A stretch of DNA of 64,000 bases from Bacteroidales bacterium M8 (GTDB lineage: Bacteria; Bacteroidota; Bacteroidia; Bacteroidales; Muribaculaceae): assembly GCA_001689495.1 (NCBI GenBank), contig LUJS01000046.1, forward strand, positions 1 through 64,000. Reading direction: 5' to 3'. The translations under genes and the position numbers were made by a program. The notes below the pieces were generated by a model that worked only from the letters and a program-made list of their open reading frames with translations, searched no databases and was not told where the DNA came from. Shown one piece after another: positions 1 to 6,906 of this stretch; position 1 is the first letter of the stretch; every line of letters begins with the position of its first letter.

Positions 1-33
1 AACGAATATAAATTAGTTTGAACAAGTTCGTTG

Positions 34-41
34 TAACTTTG
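34..41 (+). promoter_or_regulatory. Putative -7 promoter box for the DKNYY operon
   Basis: TAACTTTG matches the Bacteroidota TAnnTTTG box. It lies about 110 bases before the first gene of the + operon. No properly spaced -33 TTG is visible, so this is tentative. Confidence 0.4.
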
Positions 42-134
42 CGCATGGCAACACTCTATGAAAAATTGATTCCGTGTGTTGGCTTTGCTCTCTCCTGTAA
101 TCCGTGGGCGCAAAGTCGGTCATCCCTATGCCAT

Positions 135-156
135 CGGAAAGGAGGCGAGCGATGAA
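135..156 (+). promoter_or_regulatory. Repeated translation-start block, copy 1
   Basis: A 22-base stretch containing AAAGGAGGCGAGCGATGAA covers the ribosome site and start of the DKNYY gene. The same 22 bases recur at 1383-1404 around another start codon. The GGAGG is unusually good for Bacteroidota, which mostly lack such sites, and it fixes the start at 152. Confidence 0.7.
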
Positions 157-1189
157 AAGACAAGGTGCAAACAGACTGTCCAAAATAGCAATCGTCATAG
201 CCTCATTGATAGGCTTGTACTTCTGCATGCTTTTGTTCTTTGGATTTCCGATACCGCGCGGCAGCAAGGTTGACGGCAATTACCATACCTACTACAAAAA
301 CATCTTTGGAATATATTATATCTCGGTCGAGCATGCACCCGCACTGATCAACCGTGGCAGCTGGGGGTATCTGGACGATGTGGATGTGCAGACATTCAAG
401 GTGTTAGGCGAGGGTTGGGCAAAAGACGCCAATCACGTGTGGCATGACGATGAGATTGTCAAGGACACGGATGTAGAATCATTCCATATAAATGAGCATG
501 GCGTTGCCGTGGATAAAAACAGGGTCTATATACGTGATTCCTCAAACGATGAGGATTATATAAGACCGTCACGCAGCGGCATAGATGTCGAGACCGCCGA
601 ATATTTTGTCTACAGGATTGACGCACTTCAAGACGAATGGATGCGCGACAAGGACTATGTCTATCACTACGACCAACGAATTGATGTGGACAGAAACAGT
701 TTTGAGATTTATGGCGAAGACTGGTTTGTAGATAAAGACTTTCTCTATAAGACGCTATATGATGACGTGACCCGAAAGTGGAATTTACACCGTATTGATT
801 CCTTGCAACAACCCATTGAGGCCGGGTATCTATATTTCCGTAATGGCAGGAATATCATATATGGCGACTCAATAATTCTGAAAGACATAGACGTGCAGCG
901 TTTTGAGGAGATTGGCATAGGCAAATATAGGGTGAATGACATGTTGTTTCGCTGGGGCAAGCCTTTCCTTAAAGACTCTTTGAATATTGAAACTGCCAGA
1001 TTTTATTACCATGGTCATATAGCCGCTGATAATGAGAATGTGTATTATGTTCGTAAGCTGCTTGATGACATTGATGCCTCGACATTCCGACAGATAGACG
1101 ACGATACATTTGAGGACAAGAACTATATCTATACCCTGAAAGATCGAGCTTGGGGAGAGAAATATCCCTTTGACAAAAAGAAAAAATAG
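152..1189 (+). CDS. DKNYY-repeat protein, membrane-anchored
   Basis: 345 residues from the ATG at 152, chosen because a strong GGAGG stands just before it. One N-terminal hydrophobic segment (about residues 10-32) is followed by a soluble region with repeated D-K-N/D-x-[VFI]-Y units (for example DKNRVYI, DKDYVYHY, DKDFLY, DNENVYYV, DKNYIY), the hallmark of the DKNYY family. The repeats fill the protein and suggest a solenoid or beta-repeat fold facing the periplasm or cell surface. Function of the family is unknown. It is the first gene of a seven-gene cluster whose members overlap or nearly touch, so they are probably co-transcribed. Confidence 0.85.
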   Translation: MKRQGANRLSKIAIVIASLIGLYFCMLLFFGFPIPRGSKVDGNYHTYYKNIFGIYYISVEHAPALINRGSWGYLDDVDVQTFKVLGEGWAKDANHVWHDDEIVKDTDVESFHINEHGVAVDKNRVYIRDSSNDEDYIRPSRSGIDVETAEYFVYRIDALQDEWMRDKDYVYHYDQRIDVDRNSFEIYGEDWFVDKDFLYKTLYDDVTRKWNLHRIDSLQQPIEAGYLYFRNGRNIIYGDSIILKDIDVQRFEEIGIGKYRVNDMLFRWGKPFLKDSLNIETARFYYHGHIAADNENVYYVRKLLDDIDASTFRQIDDDTFEDKNYIYTLKDRAWGEKYPFDKKKK

Positions 1190-1196
1190 ACGAGAG

Positions 1197-1403
1197 ATGA
1201 AACAGTGGCTGAAAATAGTAGGCGTCATAGCCTTTGGAGCGATTGGCATTTGCGAATTGCTGCTATGGGCTTTTGCCATAACCGATTGGGAAGATACACC
1301 ATGGTATAATTGCATCAATAACCTTGGTGTAGCCCTTTGGCTCAATTTTCTCATAGCTCTTGCCATGTTCATTTGTCTTTGGCGGAAAGGAGGCGAGCGA
1401 TGA
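1197..1403 (+). CDS. Small membrane protein
   Basis: 68 residues from the ATG at 1197, with GAGAG just upstream. It has two hydrophobic stretches, roughly residues 5-25 and 42-60, so a two-helix inner-membrane protein is likely. The N-terminus (MKQWLKIVG) resembles that of the gene at 2437 (MKQWKSIGI), hinting at related leaders. No family recognised. The end overlaps the next start by ATGA. Confidence 0.6.
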   Translation: MKQWLKIVGVIAFGAIGICELLLWAFAITDWEDTPWYNCINNLGVALWLNFLIALAMFICLWRKGGER

Positions 1404-1404
1404 A
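1383..1404 (+). promoter_or_regulatory. Repeated translation-start block, copy 2
   Basis: Identical over 22 bases to 135-156. It includes a GGAGG site and sets the start of the following gene at 1400, inside the tail of the preceding gene. Confidence 0.7.
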
Positions 1405-1864
1405 GAAAGGTATCAAAATATCGTTATGGATATTGGGCGGATTGGCAAGCATCGTGATTGCTTTAATTTGCCTCGTTGGATTATTCTCGTATTTCACTCA
1501 AAATTATAAAAACGGTCAGGATAACTATTTTGCAAGAGTTGAGTATTACATTGAAGGGAATGTAATTAACCGGCAGGAAGTCGGAGGCCCCTACTGCCTC
1601 ATAGAGTTAGCCCCGACAAGATTTGAAATAACGAGGAACGACATTCGTTCATCGGACGATTATGTTGGCGTTTATGCCACAGACACATCCAAGGTGTTTA
1701 TAATTGCTCCTTTGCCTGAGAATTTTTCATCCAAATTAGAAAGAATCAAATTAAACACTCACGACAGACAATATGTATTTAACGACTCATCTGTGTCCGT
1801 ATTAAGAACCGCAGATCTTTACAAACATAAATTGCCACATAACAATAACTATACTCCATTCTAA
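1400..1864 (+). CDS. Hypothetical membrane-anchored protein
   Basis: 154 residues from the ATG at 1400. One N-terminal transmembrane helix (about residues 5-30, WILGGLASIVIALICLVGLF) is followed by a soluble domain of about 120 residues with no motif I recognise. The start overlaps the previous stop (ATGA), indicating translational coupling in the operon. Confidence 0.65.
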   Translation: MKKGIKISLWILGGLASIVIALICLVGLFSYFTQNYKNGQDNYFARVEYYIEGNVINRQEVGGPYCLIELAPTRFEITRNDIRSSDDYVGVYATDTSKVFIIAPLPENFSSKLERIKLNTHDRQYVFNDSSVSVLRTADLYKHKLPHNNNYTPF

Positions 1865-1870
1865 ATTTCT

Positions 1871-2440
1871 ATGGAAGAAGTCTTAAGATACATATTAATA
1901 GCCTTTATCATCTATGTCATCGGCATGTATATATATAAGGCTGTTCGCACTCGGACTATAGATTATACCCTTTGGGTAATAGTCGGATTGTTCGGGATAG
2001 CGATATGGCTGTCGAGAGGCTTCCTTATTAATTGTCAGATTTATGATTGGGCTACATGGGTCGTTTGTTTATTGACAATTGGCAGTTACATCGTGCCAAA
2101 ACAATCAAAGGAAAGCCGATGGGTTAAAGGTGGAGCGTTATCGTGTCTTTCATTGGCTGTTATCGGTTTTGTTACTCTTAATATTTTTGCAAAACAGAAA
2201 GACAGCTTTGCTATTGAAACGCCCTTAAACGGCTACTCAACATCTCGTATTGATGAAATTTATTTTAGATTTAATGGCAAATCATTCGGTCGGACTTTCA
2301 ATCTTAGGGAATACTCCGGCGCTGAGGATTTACGAAAAGATTATAACGTGGAACTGACTTTAATCCCTATTGCCGCAGACATTGCAAAGATTGAGTCGAT
2401 AGACCTTGTGCCAAAACAAGAATTGAGTGATCAGAAATGA
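1871..2440 (+). CDS. Hypothetical multi-pass membrane protein
   Basis: 189 residues. Four hydrophobic segments occupy about the first 120 residues, followed by a soluble tail of about 70 residues. No recognised family. It starts 6 bases after the previous stop and ends in an ATGA overlap with the next gene. Confidence 0.65.
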   Translation: MEEVLRYILIAFIIYVIGMYIYKAVRTRTIDYTLWVIVGLFGIAIWLSRGFLINCQIYDWATWVVCLLTIGSYIVPKQSKESRWVKGGALSCLSLAVIGFVTLNIFAKQKDSFAIETPLNGYSTSRIDEIYFRFNGKSFGRTFNLREYSGAEDLRKDYNVELTLIPIAADIAKIESIDLVPKQELSDQK

Positions 2441-3009
2441 GGCGCATGATGAAACAATGGAAAAGTATAGGCATTATGGTCGGATTGCTTCTGATAGAGG
2501 CGATAATAATGCTTTACATAATTCCCAAAGCCAATGAAGATGAAATCAATATGCGATTTTGGGTTGTAGTTGATTTGGCATTGGCTCTGTTGATAAGTTT
2601 GGCAGTCCTAATTAAAGAGAATATAGGTGAACGTAAATCTGTTATCAGTCTGTTCCTGATATGTGTTGCCACATATCTTCAAATGGCCTATATTTCGGTA
2701 TTTTATGGATGGAGAGCGGTGTGTTTTACCTTACCGATACTTCAAATTGTATTCGGATACGCAATATTCAAGCTATCTGCCAACATTGCATCGTTATTGG
2801 TGTGCTGTTCAAATCTTCTGTTTTCAACGATATGGGCTAATCAGATGTTCGGTTTCCTATGGTTTAATAACAAATCCAACGACTTTGAGACTATGGCAGT
2901 CGCATCATTGTATGCAGTAACCGGAGCATTGTTTGTATTAGTAATCTCATCAATAATTATAGTGAAGTTCAGCCCTAAACTCCTTACATGCGATGAAACT
3001 GACCGATAA
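2437..3009 (+). CDS. Hypothetical multi-pass membrane protein
   Basis: 190 residues with about six hydrophobic segments and almost no soluble part. ATG at 2437 overlaps the previous stop; a second in-frame ATG two codons downstream (MM) or the one before KQWK could also serve. No recognised family. Overlaps the next gene by 17 bases. Confidence 0.6.
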   Translation: MRRMMKQWKSIGIMVGLLLIEAIIMLYIIPKANEDEINMRFWVVVDLALALLISLAVLIKENIGERKSVISLFLICVATYLQMAYISVFYGWRAVCFTLPILQIVFGYAIFKLSANIASLLVCCSNLLFSTIWANQMFGFLWFNNKSNDFETMAVASLYAVTGALFVLVISSIIIVKFSPKLLTCDETDR

Positions 3010-3721
3010 ACGAATTGACATATACCCAAGTATTTGGCGGGTGATTAGCATTACGCTGATCAGCTTGTTGTTTGTTGTTGGTGGGTTCTTTATGACAAAC
3101 AATCCTCGTTCTGGTATAGATAAATTTATCGGTTATATGGGAATGATATTCTTCTCTTTTGGGGTGATTGTAGGGATAGGTTGGCTGATATTGATTGCGA
3201 TGCGCAAACCGCTTGCAAGGATATTTGATGACCGTCTCGAATATCTGATACCGGCAAGGATGAAATATGAGATTATTCCTTTTCTGCGTGTTGAGATGTT
3301 TGTCATAACAAAAACAGGAAGTGCTAAAATCATAAGGGCGGATTACTTGGCCGGAGGTGTGAAAAACACCGGAATTGTGAATACTTTTGTGTCAGTCGGC
3401 AAAGTGTGCGACATACTGAATGATAAACTTGAACGGTATTGGAAACAGCCGATGTTGTCACAAAAGTTAGACCAAGCATCGGTGACACATTATCTTAAAG
3501 TAATGGGAATCGAATCGTGGCGATTTGGATTTGATACAACCGGGAAAACCGACTGTACGGTGGTAATGCGAGATGGCAACACATATAAACTTGTTTATAT
3601 CGACGATAGAGGTATGCCTGAAACACTGAGCAATCATCTTACAGAAAATGATGCGTACCATGCCTTGCTTGAAAATTTTATTGAGGAAGAAGCCTTCAAA
3701 TCCAAATATGGTGTGAAATGA
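2993..3721 (+). CDS. Membrane protein with PH-like domain, STM3941-like
   Basis: 242 residues. Two transmembrane helices (about residues 15-37 and 45-68) precede a basic stretch and a domain of roughly 90 residues beginning near RIFDDRLEYLIPAR, arranged like the bacterial PH-like domain of STM3941-type proteins. The last 80 residues form a separate soluble region. The family assignment comes from topology and is only tentative. The start lies inside the previous gene and the end overlaps the next start. Confidence 0.6.
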   Translation: MKLTDKRIDIYPSIWRVISITLISLLFVVGGFFMTNNPRSGIDKFIGYMGMIFFSFGVIVGIGWLILIAMRKPLARIFDDRLEYLIPARMKYEIIPFLRVEMFVITKTGSAKIIRADYLAGGVKNTGIVNTFVSVGKVCDILNDKLERYWKQPMLSQKLDQASVTHYLKVMGIESWRFGFDTTGKTDCTVVMRDGNTYKLVYIDDRGMPETLSNHLTENDAYHALLENFIEEEAFKSKYGVK

Positions 3722-4599
3722 AATCTGACAGCAAGATATATAGGTTTTTCTTTGGGCGGAGGGGTGAGAAACGCTTGCCGTTTGGGGTTATGTTGCTGAT
3801 TCTCGTGCCTTTCCTCATTGTCGGCTTGTTTTTACCGAATCGAAAATATAATGCTCTGTCGGCAAATCCGGTTTTTACATCAACTGTGGTTTCAGATGTG
3901 TATGGTACTCGCAATGGTCCATATTTGAAGTATCAGATTTCAGTGGATGCAAAAGCTTATGAAGGTAGTGCTCCACGCCGTGGCCTTTCCGTGGGCGACA
4001 GTATTGGAGTGGTATATCAGAAAGACAATCCGGAAAACAACATGATAGTCTTTGAATATTTTGATAGTCCAGATTTTGGCTCTGTCATAATATTTGTAAT
4101 TGTTGCGATTGTTTTGGCAGCATATCGTTGGCTGAGAATCAATCGAAAATATAACGACCGATGCCCGGAGTTGGATAGCTCCGGAAAGTGTGCGATATAT
4201 CGCACCGACAAGGAGTACATATTTGTCACGGTATATCATTTCAACTCAAGCTATCCGATTAAATTCTTGCCTCTTGACTGCGATAACGGGGTGTTTGAGA
4301 ATGCTCTGACTGATATTTTTCACGCAAGTCTGCATAATAAATACACCGAAATAAAGGCATCCGAGCTAATCAAAGCGATGAAACAACGCTCATGGCGACA
4401 GCTCTACATGCACTGTACAAGTGTTCTCGTGACACACGACAGCCGCAAACTGGAAATCCTGCCAACCCGGAAAGCCACCGATGGCAAAGGACTTGACCGG
4501 GATTATGACCGAAAATTGTCTTTTGACCTTGACGGTGCCTCTTGGATAGATATAATCGACTCAATCCGAAAACTCCTTGAACCCGGCGAAACTGATTGA
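3718..4599 (+). CDS. Hypothetical membrane protein, possibly DUF3592-like
   Basis: 293 residues. A helix near residues 22-42, an extracytoplasmic loop of about 75 residues with the layout of DUF3592 proteins (DSIGVVYQKDNPE), a second helix near 120-140, then a cytoplasmic domain of 150 residues without recognised motif. It is the last gene of the operon: 17 bases separate it from the convergent gene at 4617. Confidence 0.6.
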   Translation: MKSDSKIYRFFFGRRGEKRLPFGVMLLILVPFLIVGLFLPNRKYNALSANPVFTSTVVSDVYGTRNGPYLKYQISVDAKAYEGSAPRRGLSVGDSIGVVYQKDNPENNMIVFEYFDSPDFGSVIIFVIVAIVLAAYRWLRINRKYNDRCPELDSSGKCAIYRTDKEYIFVTVYHFNSSYPIKFLPLDCDNGVFENALTDIFHASLHNKYTEIKASELIKAMKQRSWRQLYMHCTSVLVTHDSRKLEILPTRKATDGKGLDRDYDRKLSFDLDGASWIDIIDSIRKLLEPGETD

Positions 4600-4616
4600 G
4601 GCCATAATGAGGTGAG

Positions 4617-5165
4617 CTATCGGATGGCTGTCTTGTTGCCATTGATTATGTAGATGCCGGGGAGGAGGGGGCGGCGCGTGACAGGGCGGCCCATCAGGTC
4701 ATAGACCTTGTCTTTGGTATTCTTGTCTACCGTCACGCCGTCTATCCCCGAGGAGGCCGAAAGCGACAATGTGACATCCACGCTGCCGTTACCGAGCCAA
4801 GACCTGAGATTCGAGGCCGTCGCTCCGTCAATCCTGCCGAGCCGGGTGTATGACCACGAATTATCGCCATAGAAAATCACCATCTGATAGCCCTGATAGA
4901 GCATTATGTCGCCCGGCCGTGCCGTGATCTGCGTGTTGGACGTCGGCAGCGACTGAGGCAGGTCGCCCACCTTCTCCCAGCCGCCATAATCGTGCATGCT
5001 GACGGTGACCGGGCCGTCGGCAAGCAATCCGCTCAGGGCCTCTGTCGCCGCGTTGTCGGCAAGTGTCGCCGTCCGGGTCTCGCCATTGGCGGTGACATAC
5101 AGTTTATTCTGCGAGTGTGCCATGATTCCGCTTATCATCAGGAATGTAAGAAACAATGCTCTCAT
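4617..5165 (-). CDS. Secreted cyclophilin-like fold protein with sorting-type tail
   Basis: 182 residues. The start at 5165 (MRALFLTFLMISG) was chosen because it gives a signal peptide and follows the upstream stop by 5 bases; the frame stays open further upstream but only antisense-like, Arg-rich sequence appears there. Residues about 22-140 resemble the bacterial cyclophilin-like domain (typical block PGDIMLYQGYQMVIFYG). The C-terminus VYDLMGRP...LLPGIYIINGNK is the short tail seen on other secreted proteins in this window. Probably co-transcribed with the flavodoxin-type gene upstream; such pairs are common in Bacteroidales redox operons. Confidence 0.75.
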   Translation of the reverse strand: MRALFLTFLMISGIMAHSQNKLYVTANGETRTATLADNAATEALSGLLADGPVTVSMHDYGGWEKVGDLPQSLPTSNTQITARPGDIMLYQGYQMVIFYGDNSWSYTRLGRIDGATASNLRSWLGNGSVDVTLSLSASSGIDGVTVDKNTKDKVYDLMGRPVTRRPLLPGIYIINGNKTAIR

Positions 5166-5170
5166 ATCGG

Positions 5171-5707
5171 TCAGACGTTCCGGCCCATCTCGCAGGCCTT
5201 GACCAAGCTCGGGTGACCATTGATCTCTCCGGGTGCGGTCACGCCACCTGCAAACACACCTCCGGCATAACGTGCCCGCTCGAAGCACTCTATCCAGCCG
5301 TTGAGGCCCGATATGGCGCGTTCGGGCACCTCGGGCATGTCCTCTGCCGCGCTGGTCATCAGATACACATCGGTAAACCTGTAGTCGCCGCCATATAGAG
5401 GGTTGAATCTGTCGAGGAGAGTCTTCATCTGGCCGCACATCTCATAATAATATATCGGAGAGGCAAAGCATACCACATCGGCATCGTGCAGCTTGGCCAT
5501 GATTTCTGGCACGTCATCGCTGATGACACATTTCCCGGTCTCCTGACATTTCAGGCAGCCGATGCAGAATTTGATTTCCTTGTGGTGGAGAGTTATCAGC
5601 TCGACCTGATTCCCAGCCTCCTCCGCGCCCTTGGCAAATGCCTTGGCGAGTTCGTGCGAATTGCTCGTTCCACGCAGACTGGTGGATATTACCAATACTT
5701 TTTTCAT
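5171..5707 (-). CDS. Flavodoxin-fold NAD(P)H-dependent oxidoreductase
   Basis: 178 residues of the FMN-reductase / iron-sulfur-flavoprotein-like family. The N-terminus VLVISTSLRGTSNSHELA is the phosphate-binding loop for FMN, followed by the cysteine cluster CIGCLKCQETGKC (about residues 48-60) and the SPIYYYEMCGQMKTLLDR flavin block. Predicted cytoplasmic, reducing small electrophiles or quinones; substrate unknown. It has its own promoter and a predicted AraC-type operator just upstream that matches those of the redox operon at 60.5 kb. Confidence 0.85.
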   Translation of the reverse strand: MKKVLVISTSLRGTSNSHELAKAFAKGAEEAGNQVELITLHHKEIKFCIGCLKCQETGKCVISDDVPEIMAKLHDADVVCFASPIYYYEMCGQMKTLLDRFNPLYGGDYRFTDVYLMTSAAEDMPEVPERAISGLNGWIECFERARYAGGVFAGGVTAPGEINGHPSLVKACEMGRNV

Positions 5708-5746
5708 GTCACTTGTCGTTATTTCCTTTCAACTGTTTTACGGTTG

Positions 5747-5754
5747 CAAAGTTA
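5747..5754 (-). promoter_or_regulatory. -7 promoter box for the oxidoreductase gene
   Basis: CAAAGTTA on the + strand reads TAACTTTG on the - strand, about 40 bases before the start at 5707. Confidence 0.6.
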
Positions 5755-5776
5755 AACAACATCCGACCGCCCGTCA

Positions 5777-5810
5777 AACCCCTATTCCGGCAATACATAC
5801 CCAAATTGCG
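5777..5810 (+). promoter_or_regulatory. Predicted AraC-type operator (two half-sites 21 bp apart)
   Basis: Half-sites AACCCCTATTCCG (5777-5789) and TACCCAAATTGCG (5798-5810) share ACCnnnATTnCG and lie 21 bp apart. TACATACCCAAATTGCG here differs by two transitions from 60570-60586, and CGGCAAT followed after three bases by TACCC also occurs at 60637-60651. The site abuts the predicted -33 region of the - strand promoter at 5747. Confidence 0.6.
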
Positions 5811-5856
5811 CAAATAGCCACCTGCGACCTCAAAGCTGAGTCGGTCGCTCACCGCC

Positions 5857-6720
5857 CTATCCCCTGCTCATAAACTCAATCAGTGCGGGCAGGAGGCGTT
5901 GGGCCGTCTGACGGCCGATATTATACACATTAGTCATCTTGGTCTTGTCTGTCGATACGCGGCCGATGGGGAGGGGGCTGTCGGGGGCGATGACGAAGGT
6001 ATCGCCGCGCCTGACGCCCTCATCGACAAGACGCAACTGTGCGTTATACATCTCGTGGCGGCGCGACATCGCTTCGGCTATGGCCTCATGACCATGCATC
6101 AGCATCCGCCACAGCCATTTGGACGAGGGTTTCTTAACATAGTCGCGCGGTTGGGTCAGTACCACTACATTCCGCCCATAGCCGATGGAACGGAAATAAG
6201 CCAGCGGGATGGAATCGGAAATGCCACCGTCGAGCATCAACCTGCCATCGTCGACCCTCACCGGCTTTGTCACGGCGGGCATTGATGCAGAGGCGCGCAG
6301 CCATTCGAGCGAATCGCGGTTTACCTTGTCCATCCTGTAATATGCGGGCAGGCCGGTAGCGACATCGGTCGCTACGAGATAGAATGCCATCGGATTCCGT
6401 TCAAAAGTCTCGATGTCAAAGACATCGAGCTGCAGAGGGAGCGTGTGATAGGCAAACTCGGCACCCACGAGGTTGCCGCTGGTGACAAGCGAGCGCAATC
6501 CCATATAGCGGGGGTCGCCCGCATATTTGAGATTGTAGCGAAGGACTCGGCCGGGCTGGCGCGACTTGTAGTTGCAACCGAAACTTGACCCCGCCGACAC
6601 ACCGATGAGTCCGTCGAATTCAATTCCGTTCTCCATCATCACGTCCATGACGCCAGCGGTGAAGAGCCCACGCATGGCTCCACCCTCAAGGACAAGTCCG
6701 ATTTTTGCCGATTCTTTCAT
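5857..6720 (-). CDS. Patatin-like phospholipase (RssA type)
   Basis: 287 residues. The glycine-rich oxyanion loop LEGGAMRGLFTAG (about residues 11-23), nucleophile Ser42 in GVSAG, and the catalytic Asp in DGGISD (about residue 170) are all present, so a Ser-Asp dyad lipid acyl hydrolase is predicted. There is no signal peptide, so it is cytoplasmic. Substrate unknown. Single gene between the flavoprotein unit and the GH115 gene on the same strand. Confidence 0.88.
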   Translation of the reverse strand: MKESAKIGLVLEGGAMRGLFTAGVMDVMMENGIEFDGLIGVSAGSSFGCNYKSRQPGRVLRYNLKYAGDPRYMGLRSLVTSGNLVGAEFAYHTLPLQLDVFDIETFERNPMAFYLVATDVATGLPAYYRMDKVNRDSLEWLRASASMPAVTKPVRVDDGRLMLDGGISDSIPLAYFRSIGYGRNVVVLTQPRDYVKKPSSKWLWRMLMHGHEAIAEAMSRRHEMYNAQLRLVDEGVRRGDTFVIAPDSPLPIGRVSTDKTKMTNVYNIGRQTAQRLLPALIEFMSRG

Positions 6721-6838
6721 GGTTTATGACATTCTGCCTGTTGGTCAAAGCAAATTTCGCAAGAATCCACGGAATATGCAAGGGCTTGGACTGAAAAAGC
6801 GCAAGAGAGCCCCTGATGCAAACCAATACGCAAACCAA

Positions 6839-6870
6839 GTCCCGGCCTCGCAGTGGTGCGAAGCCGGGAC
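6839..6870 (-). terminator. Terminator-like hairpin after GH115
   Basis: GTCCCGGC (6839-6846) pairs with GCCGGGAC (6863-6870), with inner TCGCA/TGCGA. It lies 37 bases after the GH115 stop. There is no clear T run, so it may be a weak terminator. Confidence 0.55.
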
Positions 6871-6906
6871 CCAAACAAACTAAGCCTAAAGTTCAATAAT
6901 ACAAAT

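Noticed and set aside
5166..5438. N-terminal extension of the cyclophilin-like gene
   Set aside because: It overlaps the flavoprotein gene in another frame, is Arg-rich and unlike any domain; the start at 5165 gives a signal peptide.
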